DNA from: Odontocerum albicorne
Taxonomy: Eukaryota; Arthropoda; Insecta; Trichoptera; Odontoceridae
DNA length: 64,000 bases
Assembly: GCA_949825065.1 (NCBI GenBank)
Contig: OX463841.1
Span: 19,600,479 to 19,664,478 of the forward strand
Direction: 5' to 3'
Shown here: positions 22,785 to 34,018 of the stretch, in pieces
How positions within the stretch are numbered: the first letter of the stretch is position 1
Layout of the letters: each line of letters starts with the position of its first letter
Position numbers and translations under genes: made by a program
The notes under the pieces: model-generated
Database searches by the model: none
What the model saw: the letters and a program-made list of their open reading frames with translations, nothing else
What the model was told of the DNA's origin: nothing

Positions 22785-22940
22785 CTTATACGCTGTTGTG
22801 AACTATCATTTTAGCAGATCTTGACATTGCTTGGTTTGAATATATGTTTTAGTACTTCATCGACATTGTTTCCTATTGCAACCCACCGTTCAATATAACG
22901 TTCCACCTTTCCGCCAGTTTTGAATTTTAACCATATTGAT
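22785..22940 (-). repeat. LINE-A internal fragment
   Basis: Homologous over about 150 bases to 44,870-45,030 in the long LINE-A copy: TTTTAGCAGATCTTGACAT, ATATGTTTTAGTACTTCATCG, ATTGTTTCCTATTGCAACCC. At 22841 it reads AATATATGTTTTAG without the six-base footprint seen at 44924. Confidence 0.7.
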
Positions 22941-23640
22941 ACATTGAAAAGTATTATAAAGTATCCCAAAAATGAAAAAAAAAATTAAGGATATTTATTG
23001 TATTATATTTATACTAAATTGTGGAAAAGCGTAGAACTATTATTGATATTGGTCTAAGATTTTTATTTAATGATATTTTGATTGCTCAAAGAATCAAGAA
23101 ATATCCAGATTACATAACAAACAAGCAAAAGCGCCAGCGAATAACAAAAACCCCGTGTCCGTAACAAATGGAGGTTGGAAAAATATTCACTTATCTTGGG
23201 CCTATTCCAATTTTCCGTAGCAGGGCGTAGTACAATATTTATCTCGACGGGGGATCTCAAGTTGAAGGTTGTGCGGACAGCAAAGGACGTTATTATTTTC
23301 AAACTACATCTTAGTTCTCTTGATATATTGATGTGTATTCACATATTTTAAAATAATAAATATATCACATGTATCACGAACTATTTAATTTACTTTTGTG
23401 ATAAGTTTTTGCTTTTGCAATAGTTGAAGTGATTCAGCTACCAAATATAAATCGCGTGCATTTGCTTTTATTAATATTATTTATTTGGTAGTTCATTGCA
23501 CAAATGTACAGTCGGCGACGGGATTTTGTCATTGTTGATTTTGACAGACAACCGACAAATAAATAACACAAGTAAATATTTATTTAGACTTTCATACACA
23601 CATACATACTTAAAATTTTCAATAATCGATATCACTTACA
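22941..23640. other. Unassigned stretch
   Basis: Holds a 79-codon minus frame (23063-23302) whose centre (NLRSPVEINIVLRPATENW) lies in a GC-richer patch and looks conserved in style, but I do not recognise it. It may be a repeat untranslated region. The rest is AT-rich. Confidence 0.3.
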
Positions 23641-23649
23641 AATTCCAGT

Positions 23650-23805
23650 CTTTATAACAGAGCACAAAACCTGAAAACTACAGAGCAATATGCTTATGCT
23701 TGCTATGTGCGACAAGAAAACTCTTAACAAGCATTCTGAAAACAAAACTAGAGATAGCCATAGACAAATACACGAGAATAGAGAGTAAGGTCAACATTTA
23801 CAATG
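23650..23805 (+). pseudogene. LINE reverse transcriptase fragment
   Basis: The plus-strand translation PENYRAICLCLLCATRKLLT then SILKTKLEIAIDKY matches the N-Y-R-P-I-x-L-L motif and following K-L-L-x-x-I-L helix of LINE RTs. About 50 codons, no continuation before a stop. Confidence 0.65.
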
Positions 23806-23924
23806 TGATATGAAAACCCTCGTAGTTATTGCAGGGAAAATACTTAGGTATGTTTTTCCTCCACCTTTAAAGATGGAGATAAAAACTTTCGAAATATGTG
23901 AAGTAGAAAATATTGCAAGATGGG

Positions 23925-24290
23925 TAGAAACTGTATTTTAGTACTAACTTTGGTGTATGGGAGTGAAAGATAGACGTGGAACAAAACTGATAAGAGCCGC
24001 ATAAATGCTGTAGAAATGTGTGCACTTAGAAGTATATAGTACACGCGTGACAACGTACGGCAGAATACGGAATGAAGTAATTAGGGATGAATGTGAATAT
24101 TTAAGGTTGATGTGTTGATAAAGATGAAGAAGATTACTCTGAAATGGTTTGGGCAACTGGAAAATGTATGCAGAAAGACTAAGAAAATAAATATACAGTG
24201 CAAATTTGAGTGAAAGGCGTGTTAGAGGAAGACCAAGGAAAATCAAGTGTATGATATTTTGAAAGAAGGAAAGGATGAATAACACAAGAA
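23925..24290 (+). repeat. LINE-A 3' coding portion
   Basis: Clear plus-strand copy. TGCTGTAGAAATGTGTGCACTTAG (R-A-V-E-M-R-A-L-R region), CGGCAGAATACGGAATGAAG (R-I-R-N-E), GAAATGGTTTGGGCAACTGG (RWFGHV degraded to KWFGQL), AGGCGTGTTAGAGGAAGACC (RR-RGRPR) and ATGATATTTTGAAAGAAGG (DDILKE). Frameshifts and stops present. Confidence 0.75.
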
Positions 24291-25529
24291 TTGCGTACAT
24301 GTCAACATATGAAATACCCGCCGACAGTCGTCTCCCAAAAAAAGATGGGACAGTTGGGAGTCAACATCTCAAAAGAGACAGTCTTAATGTTTAATGAGTT
24401 TTCCGACAATCTGGAGTTTGTTCGCTACAGTATTTCACGGATATCCATCTCCCATTCGGTCAACTGTTTAGCTGTAAGATTTGGTGTTAGGTTCTAATGC
24501 AAAAATTCGTGATCAATTAATAATAATAAAATGACAATTTATATAATATAACGCCGTTTAGAGAGCAGGCTCCTCAAGGACGTTCTAACTCGGGAAATGA
24601 TAGCACTATTGACAGATAAACAAAATAAAAAGTTCAGTGTACGGATAGGAAAGTGGTAACTGCAACCTTAGATCGGGTGCTTCCCCGCATCTGCATAATC
24701 GTGAATATTATTTATTATCTCGATTACCATATTCAAACATAAAACCAAATATGTACCCCACTTAACTTATATTTTATTGAGAAGTAAATGAACTAAAATT
24801 GCATGTTGCATTATGGCCTCTAGTATTTGAGAAACCCTCTGACCTTCATCATATTCGCATGTTTAAAATGACCGATCTAGCAGCTATCTCGATTATATTA
24901 CTGCATTGTGTAAACCATGCATTTTAAAAGTAGATATACAATACAAATTTCTTTGGGAAGAAAAGGATTAAAAGTTTAAATATTACTTCATAAGAAGTTA
25001 AAGAAATTAAGAAAATATATTGCTCAAACATAACCATTTTTTCCTCTATTGTAGATAAATGAAAACTATAAAAACAGAGATAGAGGGAGTCTAACTGAAG
25101 TCGGTAACTGGTCCAGAGTCTAACTGTTCTTGAGGTGATATAAATCACAAGGTAGTGATCTTGTACATTTATTTATTTACAATATATTTATTATTTAAAG
25201 TGAATTGAAACTGGATCACATTTACCAATAGAAATTTGAGATCCAAGGTCAAGGCTCATTTCCCCGGCACCACTAATTGGAGGGCATTTCTTAGTTGCAC
25301 CATTTGCTTCACGATACTTCTCAAGGGCACAGCCCGGAGCAACGAGCTACGTCTGAGAGAAAATCGTTACGTCATCGGAACTGGCAAATATAGTAATTCT
25401 AGAAGCGATCCGTTTACTACAATTCCACTTTTTTAACTGGGCTTAAAACCTAGATAAAAAAATATCGATGGTTTTGTCGGTGATTAGAAATGACTCGAAT
25501 TTCTGTTAACATATCATGTCGTTCATTAT
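24291..25529. other. Unassigned stretch
   Basis: No recognised gene. The frame at 25236-25436 (plus) lies in a moderately GC-rich patch but has no motif. Confidence 0.4.
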
Positions 25530-25745
25530 TTCTTAGTATCGTGATATAGAGATGTTGGTGGTATTATGACGACACGTCTCCACTCCTCTCTGCCACTTTC
25601 CGTTTTCATGACAGTGTACAGGCTTGCCTTAGTAAATTCTGTCCCCTGACTACTTCATCTTGCTGCCTCTTCTCCCTAGCACATTTCCTATAGCTATCAA
25701 TTTCTCCTAGTTATCTGGCTCACGTCTGTAAACGTGGCCAAAAAC
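25530..25745 (-). repeat. LINE C-terminal fragment (second LINE group)
   Basis: The minus translation of 25,740-25,580 gives a decayed FGHVYRRE-like start (from CGTCTGTAAACGTGGCC), EKLIAIGNVLGRRGS, and then CHENGKWQRGVETC near the end, matching the order FGHI..R, M-E-K-L-V-x-G-x-V-x-G-x-R-x-R-G, and final T-D-R-x-x-W-R of an RTE-like LINE C-terminus. Related fragment at 37.1 kb. Confidence 0.5.
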
Positions 25746-25999
25746 TGCAAAATACACCTGGAAGCATATTAAGGGCAGTCTTACCGTCACATTTAACTCC
25801 TGGAGTGTGGAGACTCTGAAACAACCATCTACGGTTGCTAGAATAAACGAGTGAAGAGGAAGATCGGACACCAGCATTACCATAAGAGTTACCAGCTGAC
25901 TCTGAACTACCCTGGAGGATTTTGAAATCTGTCAACAGGCTCTGAACAGGAATCGGGAGAACCAAGGAAAAAATGTCGAAATGGGCCATGTCGATAATC

Positions 26000-26086
26000 A
26001 AACATTCCGCAAGTTACATGATATCTACGATACGATATAGAAGATATAGTATATGAAACATTCCGCAAGTTACATGATATCTACAT
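26000..26086. repeat. Direct repeat, 29-base unit
   Basis: AAACATTCCGCAAGTTACATGATATCTAC is present at about 26000 and again at about 26056, separated by a related AT-rich linker (described by positions; first 20 bases AAACATTCCGCAAGTTACAT). Simple local duplication. Confidence 0.8.
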
Positions 26087-26494
26087 AATATACGAATATG
26101 TACTCGCATACCAATAGAAACCACAGAAAGGTAAATTTAAATATTAAATTTTATTGCAAAATATACATTGAAAAAATAACAATGTTATTCAAATTGGAAT
26201 TGTGAATTTTGCAAACCGTGTTCTCATATACTCTACATGTACACCTACTTGGTCTTGGCTACGATGACTCATGTAGCTGGTTGGATCAATATATTTGCAT
26301 ATTTCTGTAAATGAAGGTTAATTTACACCTTTATAAGTCTTATTTAGCTTTAATTAAAATGGAATGTTTTTGTCCAGAGAAAAAATCCCTATTTCTTCAA
26401 AAATACATATCAAGTTGGTACTTACCGGGATTTGCTATACATTAAGTAAAATGCCCTTGTAATGACTTCATTCGCATAAAGGTGCCAGTTTTAG

Positions 26495-26725
26495 TATGAT
26501 CATCACCATCACACCATGTCCCTATTGGGGTAAGAAGAGAAAACATATTCCTACTACATTCTCTTCTGGCACACATCTTTCGCTTTTACCCCGCTCATAC
26601 GCCTCGTCATGCATACTCTCCTATTGTAAAGGCTTTTCAATCTTCCATCTTGCAGAATTTCTAGCATTTGGTAATGCCACTTTTTTCTAGGTCTTCCCAA
26701 ACTTCTCGTAGGTTCTGTACTTCTT
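26495..26725 (-). repeat. LINE-A-like 3' end, diverged
   Basis: The 3' end reads ATCACACCATGTCCCTATTGGGG, like the LINE-A terminus ACCATCACGCCATTTCCCTG. The minus frames include RRMSGVKAKDVCQKR, aligning with the R-R-C-M-N-V-E-E-A-K-D-V-C-R-D-R segment. A diverged subfamily or old copy. Confidence 0.5.
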
Positions 26726-27955
26726 TTATATATAAAATATAGAATTAATAATTATGTAGACAATCAAAAAGTATAACTAATATCAAAATATATATAAATA
26801 ATTGATTCAATATTGTAATTTGACCGAAAAAATTGTGATAAAAAATTGTTATCACAACTTTACGAAGATTTGCAATATTGCCATAACATGGGAAGACGTC
26901 GAGTCCCTGGCTATGGAACAACCTGGACAGAGGTGTTTTAATGACACTCCTGTGTTTTTGACGGGATGAAGAGTGTTTATTTTGTTACTAATTTTGTTAA
27001 ACCTACGATTATTTCGTTTGCATCATTTATTTTTCCAGCACATTGTATTCCACCAAAAATATACGAAGAATTCGTTAATTTTGGATTCAACTCTTTTTTG
27101 GAAAATCGGTGCTCACAAAGCGCAAAAAAGAAATCTTTTGTCAGATATTGAATGATTAGTTAGAGATGTTAGACGATATAAAAAACATCAATCCACCATA
27201 CAGGAAAGTCTGCAAACATTGGTCCAGGAGGACAAGCAAGTTCTCTTCTACAGTTCATTCGGGCCGTAGTTAGTAGTCTTGGCTTTATTGGATGCATTGG
27301 ATAAGGCGAAAATTATAATGAACCGCATAATTAAGTAATAAGAATAAGGTAATACTGGATCGCATGTTATTCTCCATCTATTAAAAATAAACTTGTATCG
27401 TACATCACAATATATTTTTATAGGTCAACAATCAGTTGAGATAAAATAAAATACAGCGCAATGTTATCAGGGAATTTCTAGAATATTATGAAATAAGAAT
27501 TACATATAAAAATATCAAGATTCTTATTAGACTGATAACATCTGTCACACGAATATGACGTTATAAAATGTCATTAATAATTCCTACAGGCCTTACATAA
27601 AAAGGTGAATGAACAAATTGAAAACTTTTTATAGAACAAATTTTTTTGTATGATATTGCTGAACTCTTAATATTTGTTTTTTGAAAAGGTTCGCCAGTTA
27701 AAACATTTAATAAACGTGAAGATACAATATATTAATTGACGACAAAACACTGGATTTGGCTTCTATATACAATACAATTATACGAGAATAAAATAAAATG
27801 AAACATAATTTGATAAAATCTTAAAATATTGGGATCATCGATACATTTTTTGTCATATAAAGGAACTAACTACCATGGTGTCCGATTTTTGCCAGTCAAT
27901 ACCAACTTGAACAGGAAAAATAACTCAAAACATCAAATTATTAAAAAAAATCACA
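26726..27955. other. AT-rich stretch, nothing recognised
   Basis: No gene supported. A small hairpin (TTGTGATAA / TTATCACAA) lies at about 26832-26856. Confidence 0.45.
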
Positions 27956-28130
27956 TAGAAAGAATGAGTTGGGAAAGAAATTATATATACTCGTATATAC
28001 GTCTGAAATTAAACGAGTACGAGGAAGAGCTGGACCGAGAAAAGAGCGGAAGGAGATAGTTGGAGAAATTTTAACTAAGGAAAAGACATGAAAAAAAGGA
28101 GAGTATGTATGACAAGATATATTAATTATT
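27956..28130 (+). repeat. Possible LINE-A remnant
   Basis: GTACGAGGAAGAGCTGGACCG and AGAAATTTTAACTAAGG resemble the R-G-R-P segment and its downstream sequence in LINE-A copies (compare 33610-33630, GGAGAAATTTTAACTGAGGG). Too decayed for certainty. Confidence 0.3.
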
Positions 28131-28693
28131 CATATAAACCTGTTCCTAATGTTAATTCCCATTAGAGATGTGAGGAAAGAATGTAAATAATAATCCTTTT
28201 CCACGGACAATATTGTTCCAACTTCAAAGTCACTGTTAAATCATTGTTATTTTCTTTGATACCATATATGTATAGTATGGTATGTATATCGGACGTATGC
28301 GTCACCCCTTGTATGTGTATATACATTTATATATTGCTTTGATATTGGTTGATATGTAACTTGATATTTTGATATTTGTTCATAATTTTGTATGTAAATC
28401 CTTGATATTGAAATTCTTGATTTGTTGAAATATGTTTGTTTGGGTCCGATCGTTATCGCGACCGCAGAGGAAATAAATACTTGTGAACGGGCGTCGTGAC
28501 TAGGTCGCTGACCGGTCGGTCTAAGCCATGGGTCGGCAACCTTTTGTTGTAAAAGGGCCAAATATTTTTAATGGGGATCAGTGCGGGCCGCACTTGCAGT
28601 AGGTATACATACAATATTTATGTACAAATATTTTAGTTTTAAAAATAAAACGCTAAGTGTATATTTTAACGACATTTATTGTATTTAATAAAA

Positions 28694-30505
28694 TCAATGA
28701 GATTTTTGTGATTGCATTTGACTTGCAAGTTTTTTAATATCAGCTTGCATTTTTGAAGTAGAGACGCGTAGTATTGCGTCTAAATGTGAATTCGATAACC
28801 GAGAACAGTGTTTATTTTTTCGATAATTCAGAATTGAAAAAGTTTGTTCACAAATATATGTACTACCAAACATAGTAATTATTTGCTGAGCAAACCTTTT
28901 TAAATCCTTGTAGTTTTCAGAAGGCAAACTCCCATAGAAATCCACCAAATTAGTTTTTTCCTTAAAAGCCATTTTAAGTGTGTTATTACTTTGCAAATCT
29001 ATCACGTTGATTTGCAAATCGCTTGGTACATTACCGATATCTACTGCAAAGGGGTTTTCGAAAATCTCCATCTTACGTGAGATCTTTTTGAAATCAGCAA
29101 ACCGGTTTTCAAACTCAGTTTGTAGTTGCATTAATGCACTTTTCATTTTAGTATTTTGCCAAACAAAATTTATTCCAGCTTCTTCTACTGCTTTCTTGCA
29201 ATTTGGAAAATGATCGAGTTTCCTTTCATCGATATGCTCGATAAATAATGTTAGTTTCATTTCAAATGATTTAACATCTGAATACATATTGCATATCAAT
29301 TTATTTTTCCCCTGTAAACGTGTATTGAGTATATTCAGTTCGGCAGTCAAATCAGTTAAAAACCCAAGATCTACAACCCACTGGTGGTTGGAAAGTTCAT
29401 GTATTGCCTTTCCTTTCATCTCCATAAAGTTACAAATTTCTTTCCTCAAATAAAAAAATCGTTGAAGTACTGCTCCTCGGCTTAGCCATCTTACTTCACA
29501 GTAATACATCACGTCACCATATTCAGCTTCTACATCTTCCAAAAACTTTTGGAACTGGCGGTGAGTAAGCCCATTTTTTCTTATAAAATTAATAGCAGAT
29601 ACAACGGTATCCATTATTTCTTTCCACGATAAAACTTTGCAACACAATGCTTCTTGATGGACAATACAGTGAAATGTAAATGGAACTTCCGATCCAAACT
29701 CTTGCAGTTTGCTGTTGACTCTTCCGACAACACCTTTATTATGACCGCTCATATTTTTTCCGCCGTCCGTGGTGATGCTAGTTAATTTATCCCAGCTCAA
29801 GCCACACGAAATCAGAGCTTGGTCCAAGTGGTGAAATAAATCCTCTCCCTTTGTAGTTCCTTCGAGACTGCACATTTTTAATAACTCCTCATAAACAGAA
29901 AAGTTTTCGTCAATTCCTCGTACAAATATAAGGAATTGTGCCGTATCCGACACGTCCGTACTTTCGTCCATCGCAAGAGAGAAGTAAGTAAAATACTGCG
30001 CTTTATCCTTAAGTTGTTCACGCAAGTTAGCACCCAAGTCTTCAGTGCGTCTGGTGCAAGTTCTAGCAGAGAGACTAACGTTTTCAAACATTTTTTTCTG
30101 TTCCGGGCATACTTCCTCCGCGATAGCTAAGACACAATCTTTTACAAGTTCACTGTCAGTAAATGGGCGACAATGCTTTGCAATTATCTCTGCTACTTTG
30201 TAGCTGGCACGAACAGCTGATTCGCTTTTGTCTGTTACAACTTTAAAGGTATTCTGCTGATTTTTGAGTGACGATTTCAAGTTAATGATTTTGTTTTTTC
30301 GAGATTCCCCTTCAAGACACTGAAATTTAGTTTTGTGCTCAATATCATAATGTCGCTTCAGGTTATATTCCTTTACTACGGAAATACTCTTTTGACAGAT
30401 AATACATAGTGGTTTTTCTTTAAATTCGATAAAAAAATATAAATTTGTCCATGCTTCATTAAAAATCCGTCTTTCATCAACGATCTTCCTTTTTTTAGAA
30501 GCCAT
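28694..30505 (-). CDS. hAT transposase (BED-type zinc finger, GTF2IRD2/ZBED-like group)
   Basis: 603 codons from the start MASKKRKIVDERRIF; the frame is open 23 codons further upstream, but the shorter start fits related transposases, which begin with a Ser-Lys-Lys-Arg-Lys stretch. A zinc finger with Cys34, Cys37, His52 and His57 binds DNA. Catalytic-core segments include LAMDESTDVSDTAQFL and ITTDGGKNMSGHNKG with the two expected Asp residues, then FHCIVHQEALC. The C-terminal hAT dimerisation block is ICEQTFSILNYRKNKH followed by SRLSNSHLDAILRV. No stop or frameshift seen, so the protein could be made. It would catalyse cut-and-paste movement of this element. Promoter presumably in the right-hand subterminal region. 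Confidence 0.93.
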   Translation of the reverse strand: MASKKRKIVDERRIFNEAWTNLYFFIEFKEKPLCIICQKSISVVKEYNLKRHYDIEHKTKFQCLEGESRKNKIINLKSSLKNQQNTFKVVTDKSESAVRASYKVAEIIAKHCRPFTDSELVKDCVLAIAEEVCPEQKKMFENVSLSARTCTRRTEDLGANLREQLKDKAQYFTYFSLAMDESTDVSDTAQFLIFVRGIDENFSVYEELLKMCSLEGTTKGEDLFHHLDQALISCGLSWDKLTSITTDGGKNMSGHNKGVVGRVNSKLQEFGSEVPFTFHCIVHQEALCCKVLSWKEIMDTVVSAINFIRKNGLTHRQFQKFLEDVEAEYGDVMYYCEVRWLSRGAVLQRFFYLRKEICNFMEMKGKAIHELSNHQWVVDLGFLTDLTAELNILNTRLQGKNKLICNMYSDVKSFEMKLTLFIEHIDERKLDHFPNCKKAVEEAGINFVWQNTKMKSALMQLQTEFENRFADFKKISRKMEIFENPFAVDIGNVPSDLQINVIDLQSNNTLKMAFKEKTNLVDFYGSLPSENYKDLKRFAQQIITMFGSTYICEQTFSILNYRKNKHCSRLSNSHLDAILRVSTSKMQADIKKLASQMQSQKSH

Positions 30506-30737
30506 CTTGGGTGTATAAATCTGTAACAATACAGAAACATAAAAATATGTATTTATTTTTACGGAAAGAGTCATAGTTTTGTCCTATATAAAATCCTTAA
30601 ATAAATACTCCCCCAGTGAGCAATATTTTTATTCGAAAAACAAAATCGTAAAATTTATGTCAAGTATACCTAAAGTACACCTTTATTGACGAGTAAACAA
30701 ATACTATCGTTGTGAAAATTTTAAAAGCAATAATTAT

Positions 30738-30862
30738 TAGCCTGAAAAACTCCATACGCATTGAAAATATCTGCCGAGAAAGAATAAATAACGGCGACGG
30801 GACTCGAACCCGCAGCCTTCTGATTGCCGGTCAGATGCTCTCGCCATTGAGCAACGTCGGCT
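30738..30862 (-). repeat. tRNA-like SINE inside the hAT, minus copy
   Basis: On minus, 30862-30791 folds loosely as a tRNA: D arm GCTC..GAGC, anticodon stem TCTGA..TCAGA with a seven-base loop CCGGCAA, and T arm with GGTTCGAGTCC. The acceptor stem has mismatches and position 33 is C, so I treat it as a SINE head, not a working tRNA gene. A body ending in GGAGTTTTTCAGGCT follows to 30738. Confidence 0.6.
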
Positions 30863-31011
30863 TATTCCCATTCCGCCAAATAACTAAATATGTAACATAC
30901 AAGTATTTATTCATTCAACAGTCATTGCTTTTTTTTTTCAACAATTATTTCTTATTAATTTTTTCACCTGAACCTACCAATTTTATTTTTTTGTAGAAAA
31001 GGCAATTGTAA

Positions 31012-31083
31012 CTTCGAGTCCCGTTGGCGGTATTTATTTTTTCTCGGAAGCTATTTTTAATGTAAATGGAGTTTTTCAGGCTT
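31012..31083 (+). repeat. tRNA-like SINE inside the hAT, plus copy, headless
   Basis: Starts at the box B core CTTCGAGTCCCGTTGGCGG and continues through TTTTTTCTCGG and GGAGTTTTTCAGGCT, about 80 percent like the minus copy at 30738-30809. The two copies face each other with 150-200 bases between. Confidence 0.6.
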
Positions 31084-31605
31084 ATACAAATATTACATTC
31101 ATAGTGCACCTCGTCTTAAAAAGTTTATCATTGTAATTTTTTTTTTAAACTGTCGTAAACTCATGGATACTTTAATATTGCATTGTTATATTCATTACTT
31201 GTAATCTTAGGAATAATATTATTATCATGCAGTAGGTAGGTACTTACCAAAAACACTAAGAGAATTCACAAAACAGATTTTATAAAAAAATAAAACTTGC
31301 AGCGAATGTAAACGCCGCGTGGGTGGGTAGTTAGCGCAGCGCGAGCGAACGAGTAGTGTTACTGGCGGTCGACAGCGGAATGATGCGAGGTGCGTGTGGC
31401 GTTCTTGCCTTCCTTCTCTTTCCCCCCGCTCCCCCTTCGCTCCAACTTCACTATCTCTTCGCTCCCTTTCTCGCTTCCTTTCACTCGATTGTGTATAATA
31501 TCGTCCGTCATGTGCGTTGCGGCGAGAATCTCGCGGGCCGCACCAAGATGTCTCGCGGGCCGCATGCGGCCCGCGGGCCGCAGGTTGCCGACCCATGGTC
31601 TAAGC

Positions 31606-33059
31606 AATGGGCGGAGCTCCCGAAAGTTGTTGAATTTCGCGACGTGTGAGCGCTTGTGGTGACCGACTGACCGTTCATAAGAGGGGTCCCTCTGATTTTC
31701 AATTATATTCTCAGTACACTCTACTGTCTTTTACATGAGACCCGCTACAACCTGCCATAAGAGGAATCTCTTCACCAGCGCTACCTTCTTCTCATCGATC
31801 TACGCTTTTTGGAACCGCAACTGAATTCTCCGAGCATTGCGCAGCAACCATCGCACCTATTAGTTATTTGTACTCTGTCCGGTATAGTATGAATATTATA
31901 GGAAGTCCAACTTACTTTTACAAAACTTCTTCCTTACTTGCATAGTTAAAAAAATCATATTTATTTTATTCAGTGTTTTTAATCAATAAAGATATTTTAT
32001 TATTTGAGGTTTTTGAAAAAAAAAATCAAAGAGAAAAATGTTTGTGAGAAGTCTACAGAGTGAGAAAATACCAGGACGCTGTTTTAGAGAACAAGCTGTA
32101 TTATGAGTGACAATGGAAGGAATGAAGCGATTTAACACATCTCAAATTATTTAAGCACAAGAGCAAATATAATATCAAAAACTCTCTAAGGCTAATGAAG
32201 GATAAGATTACACTTGAAAGGGATGATTATCTCAAAATGTTTCATTTAATGATAATTTTAATATCCAAGCAGACGGTCAATAACAATTGTTCAACAAAAC
32301 CTGGTGAAATAATAATGATTAATTAAGTGGGTCACAGAAAAGTGAGTTAATGAAATTATTACCGAAACTACTAGAGTATAGAGGAACTTTGTCAAGCCTT
32401 TCCTAGCTCAAATAGCATTTGAACAATTTTATAGGAGCAAAACAAACACGCCAGAATATATATAAATATATTGTAATTAAAAATTTTATATTAAATTGGT
32501 ATAAAATGTTTTATGTTCAAATATTTTTTTTGTAAAATCAATTCTGTTTTTCACATATGTAAAATTATATGAATTCTGATTATGACGTTTTACCTGGAGG
32601 TGTTCCATATATTCAAATATTTGATATTGAATAAATATGTAATGAAATTGAGCATGATTTACTGAAAAATACATACCAAAATTATTAATGTATTCAGATA
32701 AATGTATTAAAACTGGATTTCACCTCATCAATAAGAAGTTGATGCAAAAATTTCAATATTAATACAGATTTAATGGAAAAGCTTACTGACAGTAACATTT
32801 CGATACAAAATCAGTATTAAAACATTTTAATAGCCTGTCAAACATTCCAAAAATATTGTCATTATTTTTTTATCTCCTGAATTAGGATTTGGAGGGTCTC
32901 TGGCTCACTCATGATCTGTAAATTTGCCACTGATATCAACATACGAGTAACATATACTCGTATCATCTCCACAAAATTAGATTTTGAAAAATGGTGCGAT
33001 TTATTGCTCTCAATATCCAGGAGGAAAGAAGTTCTGAGAAGTAAGAGTGGATTTAAAGT
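31606..33059. other. Unassigned stretch right of the hAT
   Basis: 31,606-31,860 is moderately GC-rich (GGGCGGAGCTCCCGAAAG at the start) and continuous with 28,440-28,518 on the other side of the hAT, possibly an LTR or another repeat that the hAT entered. The rest is AT-rich. Footprint octamers sit back to back at 32942 and 32955. Confidence 0.35.
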
Positions 33060-33224
33060 AGGTAGAAGTTACAGAGCAGAGCAGACACATGGAACAGTTT
33101 TACCCAAGAAATGAGCATACAACATGAATGATGAGGGCATGAAAAGTAAGAAAAGGAGTGTTGAATAGAATTGTTAATATTAAAATGAACGGTTTTGTAA
33201 AAAAACAAAACGATTTAAATAAAA

Positions 33225-33595
33225 CACAGTAGAAATGCGTGCATTAAAAATAATACACGGGGTGACAATGATTAACAGAATACGGAATGAACTTAAGGCT
33301 GATTCAGATGAAGAGTAATCTGAGATGGTTTGGGCATGTAGAACAAATTAATGAAAAAAGACTAACAAAAGTGAGTGGTAGGCATGGTAAAGGAAAACCA
33401 AGGAAAGAATGGTTGGATCAAGTGAATGATGATATTTTGAAAGAAGGAAACCTAGAAAGTCAGAGAAATAGTAGGAGTTGTATGAGAAGGTGTATGAATG
33501 TGGAAGAGGCGAAGGATGTGTCAAGATAGCTTAGTCTGACACTCTGTCATCTCTGTATACCCCAACACGGAAAAGACGTGATGGTATTATGTATG
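33225..33595 (+). pseudogene. LINE-A reverse transcriptase C-terminus, best coding copy
   Basis: The plus-strand frame 33287-33529 reads SNLRWFGHVEQINEKRLTK, then GRHGKGKPRKEWLDQVNDD, then SCMRRCMNVEEAKDV. This is the post-RT C-terminal region of a non-LTR retrotransposon (R-W-F-G-H-V, G-R-x-R-K, W-D-Q-V). Upstream, CAGAATACGGAATGAAC is the R-I-R-N-E segment one frame off. The 3' end is at CCCCAACACGGAAAAGACGTGATGG. 5' truncated; no RT core present. Confidence 0.8.
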
Positions 33596-33599
33596 TACA

Positions 33600-33770
33600 T
33601 AGTAAACTTGGAGAAATTTTAACTGAGGGTAAGGTAAGAAGTGTGAGAAACAGGAAAACCTATATGGCAAAATGTATGTAATAACATAGGGAGAGCTGTA
33701 TGCATTGATAGAAAAGCGTGGAGATCTGTCCTCTCTGCCTACCTCATAAGAGACATGTCGTTAAGAAATA
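33600..33770 (+). repeat. LINE-A 3' end fragment, second copy
   Basis: GTAAGGTAAGAAGTGTGAGAAAC, GAAAAGCGTGGAGATCTGTCC and TCTCTGCCTACCTCATAAGAG follow the LINE-A 3' end. It starts right after the previous copy ends, so two LINE-A 3' ends stand in tandem here. Confidence 0.6.
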
Positions 33771-34018
33771 CTAAAATAATTTTATTAAAAAACATACCAT
33801 TTCAATACATAAGTATAAAAAAAAGCTAAAATATATAAATAAGTTATTTGAAAAGTATTTATTTTCTTATCAAAAGTGGGCTGAAAAAAATAACATATTT
33901 ATTATGAAAATAAATTCATTTCTTTCAATTTACGTCGATAAATTTGAACTCTAAGAATTTGACACAAAGCTATAAAAAGACAATTATTTTCAAATAAATA
34001 AAAACAATGACCACTTAC

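Larger units (their letters stand above)
28519..31605 (-). mobile_element. hAT transposon, apparently intact
   Basis: Element 28527-31597 (3071 bases) with perfect 16-base terminal inverted repeats CATGGGTCGGCAACCT and a perfect 8-base target duplication GTCTAAGC at 28519-28526 and 31598-31605. Both are diagnostic of the hAT superfamily. The subterminal DNA carries several GCGGGCCGC motifs (28585-28595 and 31540-31580), likely transposase sites. One full-length transposase frame lies on minus. Between it and the right end is about 1 kb with two opposed tRNA-like repeats. The GC-rich flanking DNA on both sides joins across the insertion and may be a repeat itself. Confidence 0.97.

Noticed and set aside
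25720..26001. 93-codon minus frame as a gene
   Set aside because: Overlaps a LINE C-terminal fragment; the remainder has no recognised motif.
28980..30130. Plus-strand and alternative minus frames inside the hAT gene
   Set aside because: Shadows of the transposase frame.
30791..30862. Functional tRNA gene with anticodon GGC
   Set aside because: Acceptor stem mismatches, C instead of T at position 33, and a second body-sharing copy nearby point to a SINE head.
31225..31702. Several overlapping 60-120 codon frames on both strands
   Set aside because: They come from the GC-rich hAT end with GCGGGCCGC repeats; no motif, mutually overlapping.
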